From Clostridium culturomicium (lineage in GTDB: Bacteria; Bacillota; Clostridia; Clostridiales; Clostridiaceae), in the NCBI RefSeq assembly GCF_000821305.1, contig NZ_CCXK01000017.1, positions 808,159-872,158 of the forward strand: DNA of 64,000 nt. The letters are read 5' to 3'. The position numbers were made by a program, and so were the translations under genes. This document shows, in pieces, positions 1 to 7,242 of the stretch (position 1 is its first letter; each line of letters starts with the position of its first letter). The notes under the pieces were generated by a model, which searched no databases, was not told where the DNA came from, and was given only the letters and a program-made list of their open reading frames with translations.

Positions 1-1943
1 TTAAGTGTATAACTGACGAGGATTTAGTAGGTGGTTATTCACTTGATGCAACATTTATAATTGATGATGATGGCATATATAAAAATATAGTTGAAGAGAA
101 TATATTAAAAATAAAAATGGATTATGGTACTGAATTATTTAGAATTGCAAAAATAATACCTTCTACTAATTTAATAGAGATATTTGCAAGACAATTGACA
201 ATTTCAGATACATTAGATATTTATTTAAGTGATATAAGACCAACAAACACTAATGCTCAAGGGGCTTTAGATCATATGTTAACTAATTCAAATGAGTATA
301 AAGCAAATAAACCTTATGCAAAGAATTTAGAGCTATTTTCAGATATAACGAAATTGAACACAGCATATTATCAAGACGTGAATCTATATCAGGCGTTGCA
401 CGATTCAGAACAAAGTTTTGAGAAAAGATGGGGTTTATGTGAAATACAAAGACGTGGCTATAGAGTAAATCTAATGTCAAGGATAGGACAAGATAGAGGA
501 GTTCAAATTAGATCACGTAAGAATTTAACTGGATTTGAGTATGAAAGTGACGTTGAAACCGTTGTTACCAGAATAAAGCCCAAAGGATTTAATGGTATTA
601 CAATAGATGGATATGTAGATAGTGCTTTAATAGGTAAATATTCTAAAATAAAAACTAAGCAAATTAAGTATGATGATATTAAAGTAAAAGATGAAAATAG
701 CGAAGAAGGATTTGATACTTTAGCAGAGGCACAGGATGAATTAATTAGAAGAGCTGGATTAGAATTCACTCAAAATCATATAGATGAAATTAAGGCTAAG
801 TATAATATTTCATTTGTAGCGTTAGAACAAACAGAAGAATATAAGAACTATGCTATTTTAGAAAGAGCTTATTTGGGTGATACCGTAACAGTAGTAGAAG
901 ATAAACTAGGCATTAATATCAAAGTAAGAGCCATTAAAAGACGATTTAATGTGTTAAGACAGAATGTAATTGATGTGGAATTATCTAACTATTCTATTAG
1001 TAGTAATAAAATAAGCATTGCAGATATAGTGAAAGAAATAGAGAATATTCCTGACCCAGACAATATATTACTCGAAGCAAAGAAAAATGCGGCAGATTTA
1101 ATTAATGCAGGTATTAAAGAAGGATATTTTACGTGGGACACAAATGGATGGGCAATAATGGACACAAGAGATAAGAATACAGCAACAAATGGGATTAAAG
1201 CAACTAAGAATGGAATTGGGTTATTTAAAAATGGATACTATGGTGAAATTATTAGGGCAATAACATCTCAAGGAATTGTAGCAGATGTTATTACAACAGG
1301 AGTTCTAAACGCAAATCTAATTAAGAGTGGCGTTCTTAGTACAGTATTAATAAAAAATAGTGATGGAAGTTTTGAAATAGATTTAAGTAAGTCTGGAGGT
1401 TGCTTGTTTAGAAATAATGGTAAAAATGCACTTAAGATTGCAAATAATAAAATTGATTTATACTCCTGGGCAGTAGATGGAGATTATATCGGCAGTCTAG
1501 GAAGTCTATATGACTCTACAAATAAAGTAGCAATGTTGTCTATGTATAACGATTTAGATAGTATTGTTACCATAGGATATAACAAATCTAACAATACAGT
1601 TGGAACTTATATGGAGTTTGACAAATATGGATTAAGAAATGATGCTAACTATCCTATTCAAGTGTGGGAAAACATGAGGTGTAATAGGGATTTAAAAGTA
1701 GAAGGAACATTAAGAACAGATTACATAAAACCTAGAGCAGACAATACTGCAATGTTAATAGATTGTACGAACTTAACTGTAACAGGAAATATATATGCAT
1801 CTAACGTTGGTAGAGCCGCCACAATGGCTTTAGAAAAAGATAGCAATGAAGAATATAGACTTGTTACAAAAGGAGAGTTAATGAGTGAAATAGAGCAATT
1901 AAAGGCACAAATAAAGCAATTAAAGGCTTTAGTTGTAAAATAA
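1..1943 (+). CDS. Phage tail protein (prophage minor structural / tail endopeptidase family), 5' end outside window
   Basis: This reading frame is open from the first base, so the gene starts upstream of the window; the ATG at 117 is internal. The visible 646 or so residues resemble the prophage minor structural protein family of siphoviruses, which forms the tail tip or tail fibre base. The first visible residues (KCITDEDLVGGYSLDATF) match the usual N-terminal part of that family. The middle part is beta-rich (about residues 150-330 of the visible portion). A KKNAADLINAGIKEG helix leads into a fibre-like C-terminal half, and the protein ends in a short coiled coil with repeated EQLKAQIKQLKA heptads. 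A holin-like gene follows after 23 bases, which is normal phage gene order. The family call rests on pattern recognition only. Confidence 0.75.
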   Translation, partial: KCITDEDLVGGYSLDATFIIDDDGIYKNIVEENILKIKMDYGTELFRIAKIIPSTNLIEIFARQLTISDTLDIYLSDIRPTNTNAQGALDHMLTNSNEYKANKPYAKNLELFSDITKLNTAYYQDVNLYQALHDSEQSFEKRWGLCEIQRRGYRVNLMSRIGQDRGVQIRSRKNLTGFEYESDVETVVTRIKPKGFNGITIDGYVDSALIGKYSKIKTKQIKYDDIKVKDENSEEGFDTLAEAQDELIRRAGLEFTQNHIDEIKAKYNISFVALEQTEEYKNYAILERAYLGDTVTVVEDKLGINIKVRAIKRRFNVLRQNVIDVELSNYSISSNKISIADIVKEIENIPDPDNILLEAKKNAADLINAGIKEGYFTWDTNGWAIMDTRDKNTATNGIKATKNGIGLFKNGYYGEIIRAITSQGIVADVITTGVLNANLIKSGVLSTVLIKNSDGSFEIDLSKSGGCLFRNNGKNALKIANNKIDLYSWAVDGDYIGSLGSLYDSTNKVAMLSMYNDLDSIVTIGYNKSNNTVGTYMEFDKYGLRNDANYPIQVWENMRCNRDLKVEGTLRTDYIKPRADNTAMLIDCTNLTVTGNIYASNVGRAATMALEKDSNEEYRLVTKGELMSEIEQLKAQIKQLKALVVK

Positions 1944-1966
1944 ACAGAAGAAAAGAGGTGATTATT

Positions 1967-2197
1967 ATGAGTCCCGATCTAGTAACGTCAATATCGACTT
2001 TGGGGTTTCCTATTGTTTGTTCTATTGGACTAGCATTCGCACTTTGGCGTATGTATTTAAAAATGTCTACCACCCTTGATATGGTTACCAAGACTAATCA
2101 AGAATTGGTTTTAACAAATAGTAGTTTAATAAAAAATATAGACACAAAAGTGGACAAGTTAGAAATAAAAGTAGATAAAATTCTAATTAGCAAATAA
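1967..2197 (+). CDS. Small phage holin-like / YvrJ-like membrane peptide (76 aa)
   Basis: A short protein with one N-terminal hydrophobic segment (about residues 5-27, LGFPIVCSIGLAFALW) followed by a charged helical tail with KVDKLEIKVDKI heptads. This layout is typical of BhlA/UviB-type or YvrJ-type small membrane proteins encoded after phage tail genes; YvrJ proteins carry a similar GFPIV motif. The ATG at 1967 was chosen over the in-frame GTG at 1958 because AGAGGTG ends six bases before the ATG and contains the GTG. A function in host lysis is inferred from position only. No endolysin gene follows. Confidence 0.5.
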   Translation: MSPDLVTSISTLGFPIVCSIGLAFALWRMYLKMSTTLDMVTKTNQELVLTNSSLIKNIDTKVDKLEIKVDKILISK

Positions 2198-2303
2198 TTA
2201 AACTTCGATTTTATTAAAAAGTTTTATTCAATTATGTTTATTTTATGGTAAAATAAGTAATGAAGTCTGATTGTATTTAAGTGTGAATTGAGGAGGCGTT
2301 TAG

Positions 2304-2843
2304 ATGAACATAATAAAAAATCCTAGGGCAAAGGTGCCCTTGAGATTATCTATAGTAGTCATATCTATAATTGAAACTGTAATCATTTTTTCACTTTTTC
2401 CAGAGTATGCTGGAGTTATAAGTTATAGTGTATTTTCAACTTCAATTCTTATTCAAATATTTTTGGTATTTCAGTTGACAGGTAATGCAGCGAAGAAATA
2501 CACCAACACTAAATTCAAATTGGGCATATGCTTTTTAATGGTAGTTTTTATGGCAGTTCCATTCCTTATATGTGGAGCTATTCCTAAATATACCTATGAT
2601 AATGGTAAAGTTATCTTAGCTGAATATTTAAATGAGAAATCAGATATAGAATTTATTGCAAATGATGAATTCATTCCAAGACTTCCTGTTACGCCATATC
2701 CCAAAGGATTCCCAAAGGTTATTTTAATTGATAATGAGTTTTATTATTATGAAATTAAAATTGATGGAAAAAATAGATTCTTTTCAATTAATCCTTTAAC
2801 AGGAGAGGTCTTTGAACTGGAGAAAAGTTTTTATAATTTTTAA
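2304..2843 (+). CDS. Hypothetical membrane protein, three N-terminal TM segments
   Basis: A 179-residue protein with a clear AGGAGG site eight bases before its ATG. Three hydrophobic segments are visible at about residues 13-31, 36-57 and 70-91, followed by an extracytoplasmic or cytoplasmic domain of about 85 residues rich in aromatic and acidic residues (NEFYYYEIKIDGKNRFFSINPLTGEVFEL). The end of that domain looks like a small beta-sheet unit similar to PepSY or propeptide modules, but the similarity is too weak to name. It is a single-gene unit: a candidate promoter with an extended -10 (TGGTAAAAT, 2246-2254) lies upstream and two terminators lie downstream. I do not recognise the family. 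Confidence 0.6.
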   Translation: MNIIKNPRAKVPLRLSIVVISIIETVIIFSLFPEYAGVISYSVFSTSILIQIFLVFQLTGNAAKKYTNTKFKLGICFLMVVFMAVPFLICGAIPKYTYDNGKVILAEYLNEKSDIEFIANDEFIPRLPVTPYPKGFPKVILIDNEFYYYEIKIDGKNRFFSINPLTGEVFELEKSFYNF

Positions 2844-2894
2844 CTAATTTATTAATAACAGATTAATTCGTAATTTTAGGTTATTGTGAGCGAG

Positions 2895-2920
2895 GAGAGC
2901 AGAGATGCTCTCTTTTTATT
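2895..2920 (+). terminator. Rho-independent terminator
   Basis: GAGAGC (2895-2900) pairs with GCTCTC (2907-2912) across a six-base loop and is followed by a T-rich run. It ends transcription of the preceding membrane protein gene. Confidence 0.7.
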
Positions 2921-2961
2921 TTGGAAAAGTTATTGCTGTAATGAATAAAATAATAAAATTT

Positions 2962-2999
2962 AAAGGTAGTAGATTGACTTCTACTGCCTTTTATTTTTT
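2962..2999 (+). terminator. Second, stronger terminator
   Basis: A 12-bp stem with one G-T pair (AAAGGTAGTAGA with TCTACTGCCTTT), a loop of about four bases and a following ATTTTTT run. It lies directly after the terminator at 2895 and isolates the genes to its right. Confidence 0.75.
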
Positions 3000-3016
3000 C
3001 TTCTAAAATATAGTTA

Positions 3017-3045
3017 TTGTCTAATGACATAATACCGTATATAAT
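3017..3045 (+). promoter_or_regulatory. Candidate sigma-A promoter
   Basis: TTGTCT (3017-3022) and TATAAT (3040-3045) are separated by 17 bases. It points at the helicase stub, whose coding homology only begins 90 bases further on. It may be the original promoter left after a deletion, or it may now serve the BRCT gene. Confidence 0.45.
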
Positions 3046-3132
3046 AGAAGCATAATTTAATAATGAATGGAATGAATTAAGATTTAAATCGATAATATGT
3101 TTATTATTAGTACTTCTAACTATTAAGCATTT

Positions 3133-3531
3133 TCAATTCACGCCGTAAAAGGTATGGAGTTTGACACCGTTTATATAATAAATGCTGTAGATGGATTTAT
3201 TCCTTACAAGAATAATGATTTAGAGGAAGAAAGAAGACTCTTCTACGTTGGTTTAACAAGAGCCATCAATAATGTTATCTTTGTTGCACCTGATATGATT
3301 CGTGGTGAAAAGAAATCTAAATCCCAATTCTTAAAGGAATGTGATTTAACTGCTGAAATGCTTGGTCGTGAAAAGTATAAGGTGGGAGTATCAATTAACC
3401 ATAAGTTTTATGGAGCTGGTGTTATTGAGGAAATCAACGATGCTAATATTAAAATTAGATTTAAGGATACTTCTAGGAAATTTGATTTTGCTGTACTTAT
3501 AAATAACGGACTTATTGATGTTGTCAGCTAG
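3133..3531 (+). pseudogene. C-terminal remnant of a UvrD/Rep-type DNA helicase
   Basis: The frame opens after a TAA at 3124 and immediately reads SIHAVKGMEFDTVYI, the start of superfamily 1 helicase motif V. LEEERRLFYVGLTRA (motif VI) follows. The last 50 residues (YKVGVSINHKFYGAGVIEEI onward) look like the small Tudor-like domain at the end of PcrA/UvrD. Everything upstream, including the Walker A motif and most of both RecA-like domains, is missing. The visible 133 residues compare with 650-750 for the intact family, so the product cannot be an active helicase. An ATG at 3154 could still start a 125-residue peptide, but no good ribosome site precedes it. The BRCT gene begins 15 bases after the stop, suggesting the two were once co-transcribed. 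Confidence 0.8.
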
Positions 3532-3546
3532 ACAAAGGAGCTTAAC

Positions 3547-3900
3547 ATGAATTATAGTATGGATGAAATAGAAGAACTAAATTTACCTACTATAGAAGAT
3601 GAAGCTGGATATGATTCCTTCAAGCGAGGTCGTTTTACCATTGTTGTTAGGAAAGAAGCTGACAATCTTCCTTATAGTATTAAAGGCAAAAACATAGTTT
3701 TTACAGGCAGAGGACCTTATACCAGAGGAACCTTAATGAAAATGGCAAGAGAGCATGGAGCCTTTGCAACCAGCAACAGTATTTCTAAACACACTGATGT
3801 ATTAGTGGTAGGGGAGAAGCCTGGAAGAAAGCTTATTATAGCTAAAAGGGGAAATATAAAGATTATTTCTATGGAAGAGTTTTTATCAGAGATAGAATAG
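3547..3900 (+). CDS. BRCT-domain protein
   Basis: A 117-residue protein starting at ATG 3547 behind AAAGGAG. Residues 47-112 form a BRCT domain: GKNIVFTGRGPYTRGTLMKMAREHG, then SKHTDVLVVGEKPGRKL and a final KIISMEEFL. This is the version of the domain found at the end of bacterial NAD-dependent DNA ligases and in some DNA polymerase III epsilon-like exonucleases. The first 45 residues are acidic and carry no recognised catalytic motif. A free BRCT domain most likely binds DNA ends or a protein partner. Its immediate upstream neighbour is the helicase stub, so a lost repair pairing is possible. A perfect 13-bp terminator stem follows at 3937. Confidence 0.75.
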   Translation: MNYSMDEIEELNLPTIEDEAGYDSFKRGRFTIVVRKEADNLPYSIKGKNIVFTGRGPYTRGTLMKMAREHGAFATSNSISKHTDVLVVGEKPGRKLIIAKRGNIKIISMEEFLSEIE

Positions 3901-3936
3901 ATATTATAGAAACATTAATTTTCATCAGAGCAAAAA

Positions 3937-3978
3937 TAAAAACAGATAAAACTGCAATATCAGTCTTATCTGTTTTTA
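3937..3978. terminator. Bidirectional terminator
   Basis: A perfect 13-bp inverted repeat (TAAAAACAGATAA at 3937-3949 and its complement at 3966-3978) with A and T runs on both sides. It lies between two genes that converge on it: the BRCT gene and the repeat protein. Confidence 0.8.
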
Positions 3979-3985
3979 TATGCAT

Positions 3986-4801
3986 TTATTTTTCATTAGG
4001 ATTAGAATTTAGGGCTCTTTTACTTACACCTTCACGGTTAACTCCATATTTATCAAAGCCATCCTTGTTGTAACGATCTTTGTCATATCCAAAGTCGTCG
4101 TAAGGTGTACCATTTATATGAAGACCATCCTTGTTAAAATCAAATTGATTATATCCACTTTCATCGAAGCCATCAATGTCAAATCCCTTTTCATTAAAGG
4201 ATGTACCATTCTTATGAATACCTTGAAAGTTAAAGTCATATTCATTGAATTCTGTACCATTTCTATGAACTCCGTATTTATTAAAGCCATATTTATTATA
4301 ACCTTCTGCATCAAAGCTTTGATCATCATATCTTGTCCCATTTATATGCCAGCCATCATTATTAAAGCCTTTGCGATTAAAGCCGTTAAAATCAATTTCC
4401 TGAATATTATAGCCAAAGAAATCAAAGCCTTCATCATCATATTCTGTGCCATTTTTATGTATTCTATCATGATCAAAGCCTCTTCTATTATAGCCTGTAA
4501 CATCGAAACCATTTTCATTAAATCCATCCATTCTATACCCACGTCTGTTCAAACCACTTCGATCAAAGCCATTTATATCAAAGCCCTGCTTATTATAAAT
4601 AGAGCCACTTTTATGGAATCCTTCCTTATTATATCCAGCAGCATCATATCCTTTTGCATCATAGCCTTCTCGGTTGAAGCCTTCTTTATTCAAGCCATTT
4701 TTATCGTAACCTTCCTGGTCATATTTAGTTCCATTCTTATGTATTCCTTTTTGGTTAAACCCATTTTTATCATAGCCTTTAAATATATTTAAAATACTCA
4801 C
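3986..4801 (-). CDS. Protein composed entirely of 5-residue Gly-aromatic-Asp/Asn repeats with 12-residue inserts
   Basis: The start is GTG at 4801, seven bases after AGGAGG. After an eight-residue leader (MSILNIFK) the whole 271-residue chain can be divided, without remainder until the last four residues, into 35 five-residue units of the form G-[YF]-[DN]-x-x (for example GYDKN, GFNRE) and seven 12-residue units of the form G-[ILVWF]-H-x-N-G-T-x-[YF]-[DN]-x-x (for example GIHKNGTKYDQE). The 12-mers are spaced irregularly, after 2, 6, 8, 5, 3, 1 and 4 pentamers. There is no signal peptide, no TM segment and no cysteine. It is not the classical A-[DN]-L-x-x pentapeptide repeat. The regular Asp/Asn/Gly positions could bind metal or form a repetitive beta solenoid, but this is speculation. 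I do not know its function. The gene stands alone, convergent with the BRCT gene. Confidence 0.8.
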   Translation of the reverse strand: MSILNIFKGYDKNGFNQKGIHKNGTKYDQEGYDKNGLNKEGFNREGYDAKGYDAAGYNKEGFHKSGSIYNKQGFDINGFDRSGLNRRGYRMDGFNENGFDVTGYNRRGFDHDRIHKNGTEYDDEGFDFFGYNIQEIDFNGFNRKGFNNDGWHINGTRYDDQSFDAEGYNKYGFNKYGVHRNGTEFNEYDFNFQGIHKNGTSFNEKGFDIDGFDESGYNQFDFNKDGLHINGTPYDDFGYDKDRYNKDGFDKYGVNREGVSKRALNSNPNEK

Positions 4802-4991
4802 TATGCTTCCTCCTCATAGAATTGTATACTTCATTCTATCACCTTTTCATGTGAATGTTTAGAAATATTTGATAAATATAAGTCATATTCATATTGTTCT
4901 TTACTGCAACTGATTATCTCTTATGATTTTTTTAAGAAATCATGGTAAATATTGAAATAAACTCAGTTATAGGATATAATGATTTGAAGCA

Positions 4992-5032
4992 AAGTACTAC
5001 TAACTAAGTCAAAGATTTGGTTAGTAGTACTT
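4992..5032. repeat. 13-bp perfect inverted repeat upstream of the amidohydrolase
   Basis: AAGTACTACTAAC (4992-5004) and its exact complement (5020-5032) enclose a 15-base loop. No T run follows on either strand, so it is unlikely to be a simple terminator. It lies 46 bases before the ATG at 5079 and may be an mRNA leader structure or a protein-binding site. Confidence 0.5.
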
Positions 5033-5078
5033 AATCCTTACATATTATATAAAAATATACATAAATGGGAGGATATCT

Positions 5079-6260
5079 ATGGATTTAATTATTAAAGCAG
5101 AGAAAATAAGTGCAGAATTAATAGAACTTAGAAGAAGATTTCATGAAAATCCTGAATTAGATTTTGATTTACATATAACATCTGAAATTATAAAGGAATT
5201 TTTAACAAAAGAGAAAATTAACTTCTTCAGCTGTGCTAAAACAGGCATAGTTGCGACAATATATGGGGAAGCTGAAGAAAAAGGGGATAGAACTGTAGCA
5301 ATCCGTTGTGATATGGATGCACTGCCAATGGAAGAAAAAAATGATGCGTCTTACGCGTCTAAAATTCCTGGAAGAATGCATGCCTGTGGTCATGATGCAC
5401 ATATGACCATGGCTCTTGGTGCTGCAAAGGTCTTAAACCAAATCAGAAGTGAACTTAAAGGAAATGTTAAGTTTATCTTTGAACCAGCAGAGGAAACCAC
5501 TGGTGGTGCTCCTGTAATGATAAAAGAAGGTGCTCTTGAGAATCCAAAGGTTAATGGAATTATCGGCTGCCATGTTGATGAAAGCATTAAAGTTGGCTCT
5601 ATTGGAATTAAAAGAGGTGTTGCATACGCTGCTTCAAATCCCTTTACCATAAAAATTTTTGGCAAGGGAACCCATGGTGCAAGCCCTCACAAGGGGATTG
5701 ATCCAATAACCATGACAGCTCAGGTTATAAATGCACTACAACTTTTAGTTAGCAGAGAAACAAGTCCGGTTTCGCCTGCGGTAATCACCATTGGAAAAAT
5801 AAATGGTGGAACTGCTGCTAATGTTATCCCTGACAGTGTAACCCTTGAAGGAATAATTAGAACCATGACCCTTGAAGATAGAGAAAGAATTAAAACTCGC
5901 TTAAAGGAAACTGTTGAGCTTCAAGCAAAAAGTCTTGGAGGTCATTGTGAAATTGAGATATTCGAAAGTTATCCTTGTTTATATAACAACGATGATATGT
6001 ACGATATTTTATACACTTCAGCTGCAGAGCTTCTAGGAAACGATAATGTTAAAATTTTAAGTGAACCAACCATGGGTGTTGAGAGTTTTGCATACTTTTC
6101 ACTTGAAGTGCCGGCAATATTTTATCAATTAGGCTGTGGTAATAAGGAAAAAGGATTTACTTATCCAATTCACAGCTGCTACTTTGATATTGATGAAGCC
6201 TGCTTAAAGACAGGAGTTGCTGTTCATTGTAAGGCTGCAATTGATTTTTTAAACAAATAA
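5079..6260 (+). CDS. M20-family amidohydrolase (N-acyl-amino acid / hippurate hydrolase-like)
   Basis: A 393-residue protein, the usual length for the M20D group (HipO, YkuR, N-acyl-aminoacyl amidohydrolases), which remove an acyl group from amino acids or amino acid conjugates using two divalent metals. Visible residues: D78/D80 in IRCDMDALPM, H101-A-C103-G-H105-D106 (metal ligands), E138-E139 in FEPAEE (catalytic base and ligand), H165 in GCHVDE, the dimerisation domain from about 182 to 290 (GKGTHGASPHKGIDPI), and a late His in YPIHSCYF near 368. It begins at ATG 5079 behind GGGAGGA and is followed after 17 bases by a pseudouridine synthase gene, probably in the same transcript. The exact substrate cannot be told from sequence. 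Confidence 0.85.
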   Translation: MDLIIKAEKISAELIELRRRFHENPELDFDLHITSEIIKEFLTKEKINFFSCAKTGIVATIYGEAEEKGDRTVAIRCDMDALPMEEKNDASYASKIPGRMHACGHDAHMTMALGAAKVLNQIRSELKGNVKFIFEPAEETTGGAPVMIKEGALENPKVNGIIGCHVDESIKVGSIGIKRGVAYAASNPFTIKIFGKGTHGASPHKGIDPITMTAQVINALQLLVSRETSPVSPAVITIGKINGGTAANVIPDSVTLEGIIRTMTLEDRERIKTRLKETVELQAKSLGGHCEIEIFESYPCLYNNDDMYDILYTSAAELLGNDNVKILSEPTMGVESFAYFSLEVPAIFYQLGCGNKEKGFTYPIHSCYFDIDEACLKTGVAVHCKAAIDFLNK

Positions 6261-6277
6261 ACATTTTGGAGGAAAAT

Positions 6278-7231
6278 ATGAATATAAAAATAGGAACAAA
6301 TGAAGCAGGGCAAAGATGTGATAAATTTTTAAGAAAGCTACTTAAGGATGTACCTTTAAGCGCTATTTATAAAGCTTTTAGAAAAGGTGACATCAGAGTT
6401 AATGGAAAGAAAATAAAAGAACAGTATGTCCTTGAAGAAGGCGATGAAATATTAATAAAATATCTTAAAACTTCTGGAGAGAAGAAAGAGTTCGTTAGAA
6501 TAGATAATAACTTTAAGGTAACTTATGAAGATGAAAACATATTAATGGTTGAGAAGTGGCCAAATCTTTTAGTTCATAGTGATACTAAAGGCGGAGCTCC
6601 AACTCTTACTGATTACGTACTATCTTACTTATATGATAAAGGAGATTTTGAACCAGAGAAGGAAATTACTTTTACTCCTGCTCCATGTAACCGACTTGAC
6701 AGAAACACTTCTGGAGTTGTCATCTTCGGTAAGAACTTTAAATACCTTAAAGCTTTAAACGAAGCTATAAGAGAAAGAGACATTGAAAAATACTATATGT
6801 CTTTAGTTCAAGGAAGAATTAAAGATGGTATTTACACTGGCTATATTCTTAAAAATGAAGATGCTAATATATCTAAAGTATATGAACATGAAGTTCCAAA
6901 CAGTAAAGAGATTGCCATGGAAGTTAAAACAATTCAAAGTTGTGGTACTTTCTCATTCATAGAAATTAACCTTCTTACAGGAAGAAGCCATCAATTAAGA
7001 GCTCATCTTGCTTCTCTTGGAAATCCAATCGTTGGTGATTCAAAGTATGGTGATAAAAAATTAAACAGCTTCTTCGTTAATAGATACGGTTTAGATTTCC
7101 AATTCCTATACGCTTATAAGGTTATCTTCAAATCTGACTCTGATGAACTTAAATATATGAAGAACAAAACTATAGCTGAATCATTACCACCAATATTAAA
7201 GAAAATCAAAAATGATGTATTTAAGTTTTAG
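6278..7231 (+). CDS. RluA/RluC-family ribosomal RNA pseudouridine synthase
   Basis: The enzyme family isomerises specific uridines in rRNA (RluC, RluD) or tRNA/rRNA (RluA) to pseudouridine. The start is ATG 6278 with TGGAGG six bases upstream; an earlier in-frame TTG at 6266 lies before that ribosome site and was rejected. Residues 10-60 form an S4-like RNA-binding domain (RCDKFLRKLLKDVPLSAIYKAF, IRVNGKK). The catalytic Asp is D141 in NRLDRNTSG, where the family usually has HRLDRDTSG. LLTGRSHQLRAHLASLG (about 231-247) is the second signature, then GDSKYGD. The protein is 317 residues, normal for the family. A flippase gene starts 11 bases later, so the three genes from 5079 are likely one operon. 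The target nucleotide is not predictable. Confidence 0.88.
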   Translation: MNIKIGTNEAGQRCDKFLRKLLKDVPLSAIYKAFRKGDIRVNGKKIKEQYVLEEGDEILIKYLKTSGEKKEFVRIDNNFKVTYEDENILMVEKWPNLLVHSDTKGGAPTLTDYVLSYLYDKGDFEPEKEITFTPAPCNRLDRNTSGVVIFGKNFKYLKALNEAIRERDIEKYYMSLVQGRIKDGIYTGYILKNEDANISKVYEHEVPNSKEIAMEVKTIQSCGTFSFIEINLLTGRSHQLRAHLASLGNPIVGDSKYGDKKLNSFFVNRYGLDFQFLYAYKVIFKSDSDELKYMKNKTIAESLPPILKKIKNDVFKF

Positions 7232-7242
7232 CGGAGGTTTTT

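Noticed and set aside
4118..4792. Long plus-strand open frame (224 codons) opposite the repeat protein
   Set aside because: It exists only because the opposite strand is a repetitive Gly/Asp/Asn/Tyr-rich gene, so its complement has few stops. It has an Ile/Phe-rich composition, no ribosome site and no homology.
3986..4801. Assignment of the repeat protein to the classical pentapeptide repeat family
   Set aside because: That family has a central Leu/Phe and A-[DN]-L-x-x pattern. Here every unit starts with Gly followed by an aromatic residue and Asp/Asn, and 12-residue units interrupt it.
3986..4801. CRISPR array suggested by periodic repeats
   Set aside because: The periodicity is coding (15-base units translated as Gly-aromatic-Asp) with no constant repeat and spacer structure.
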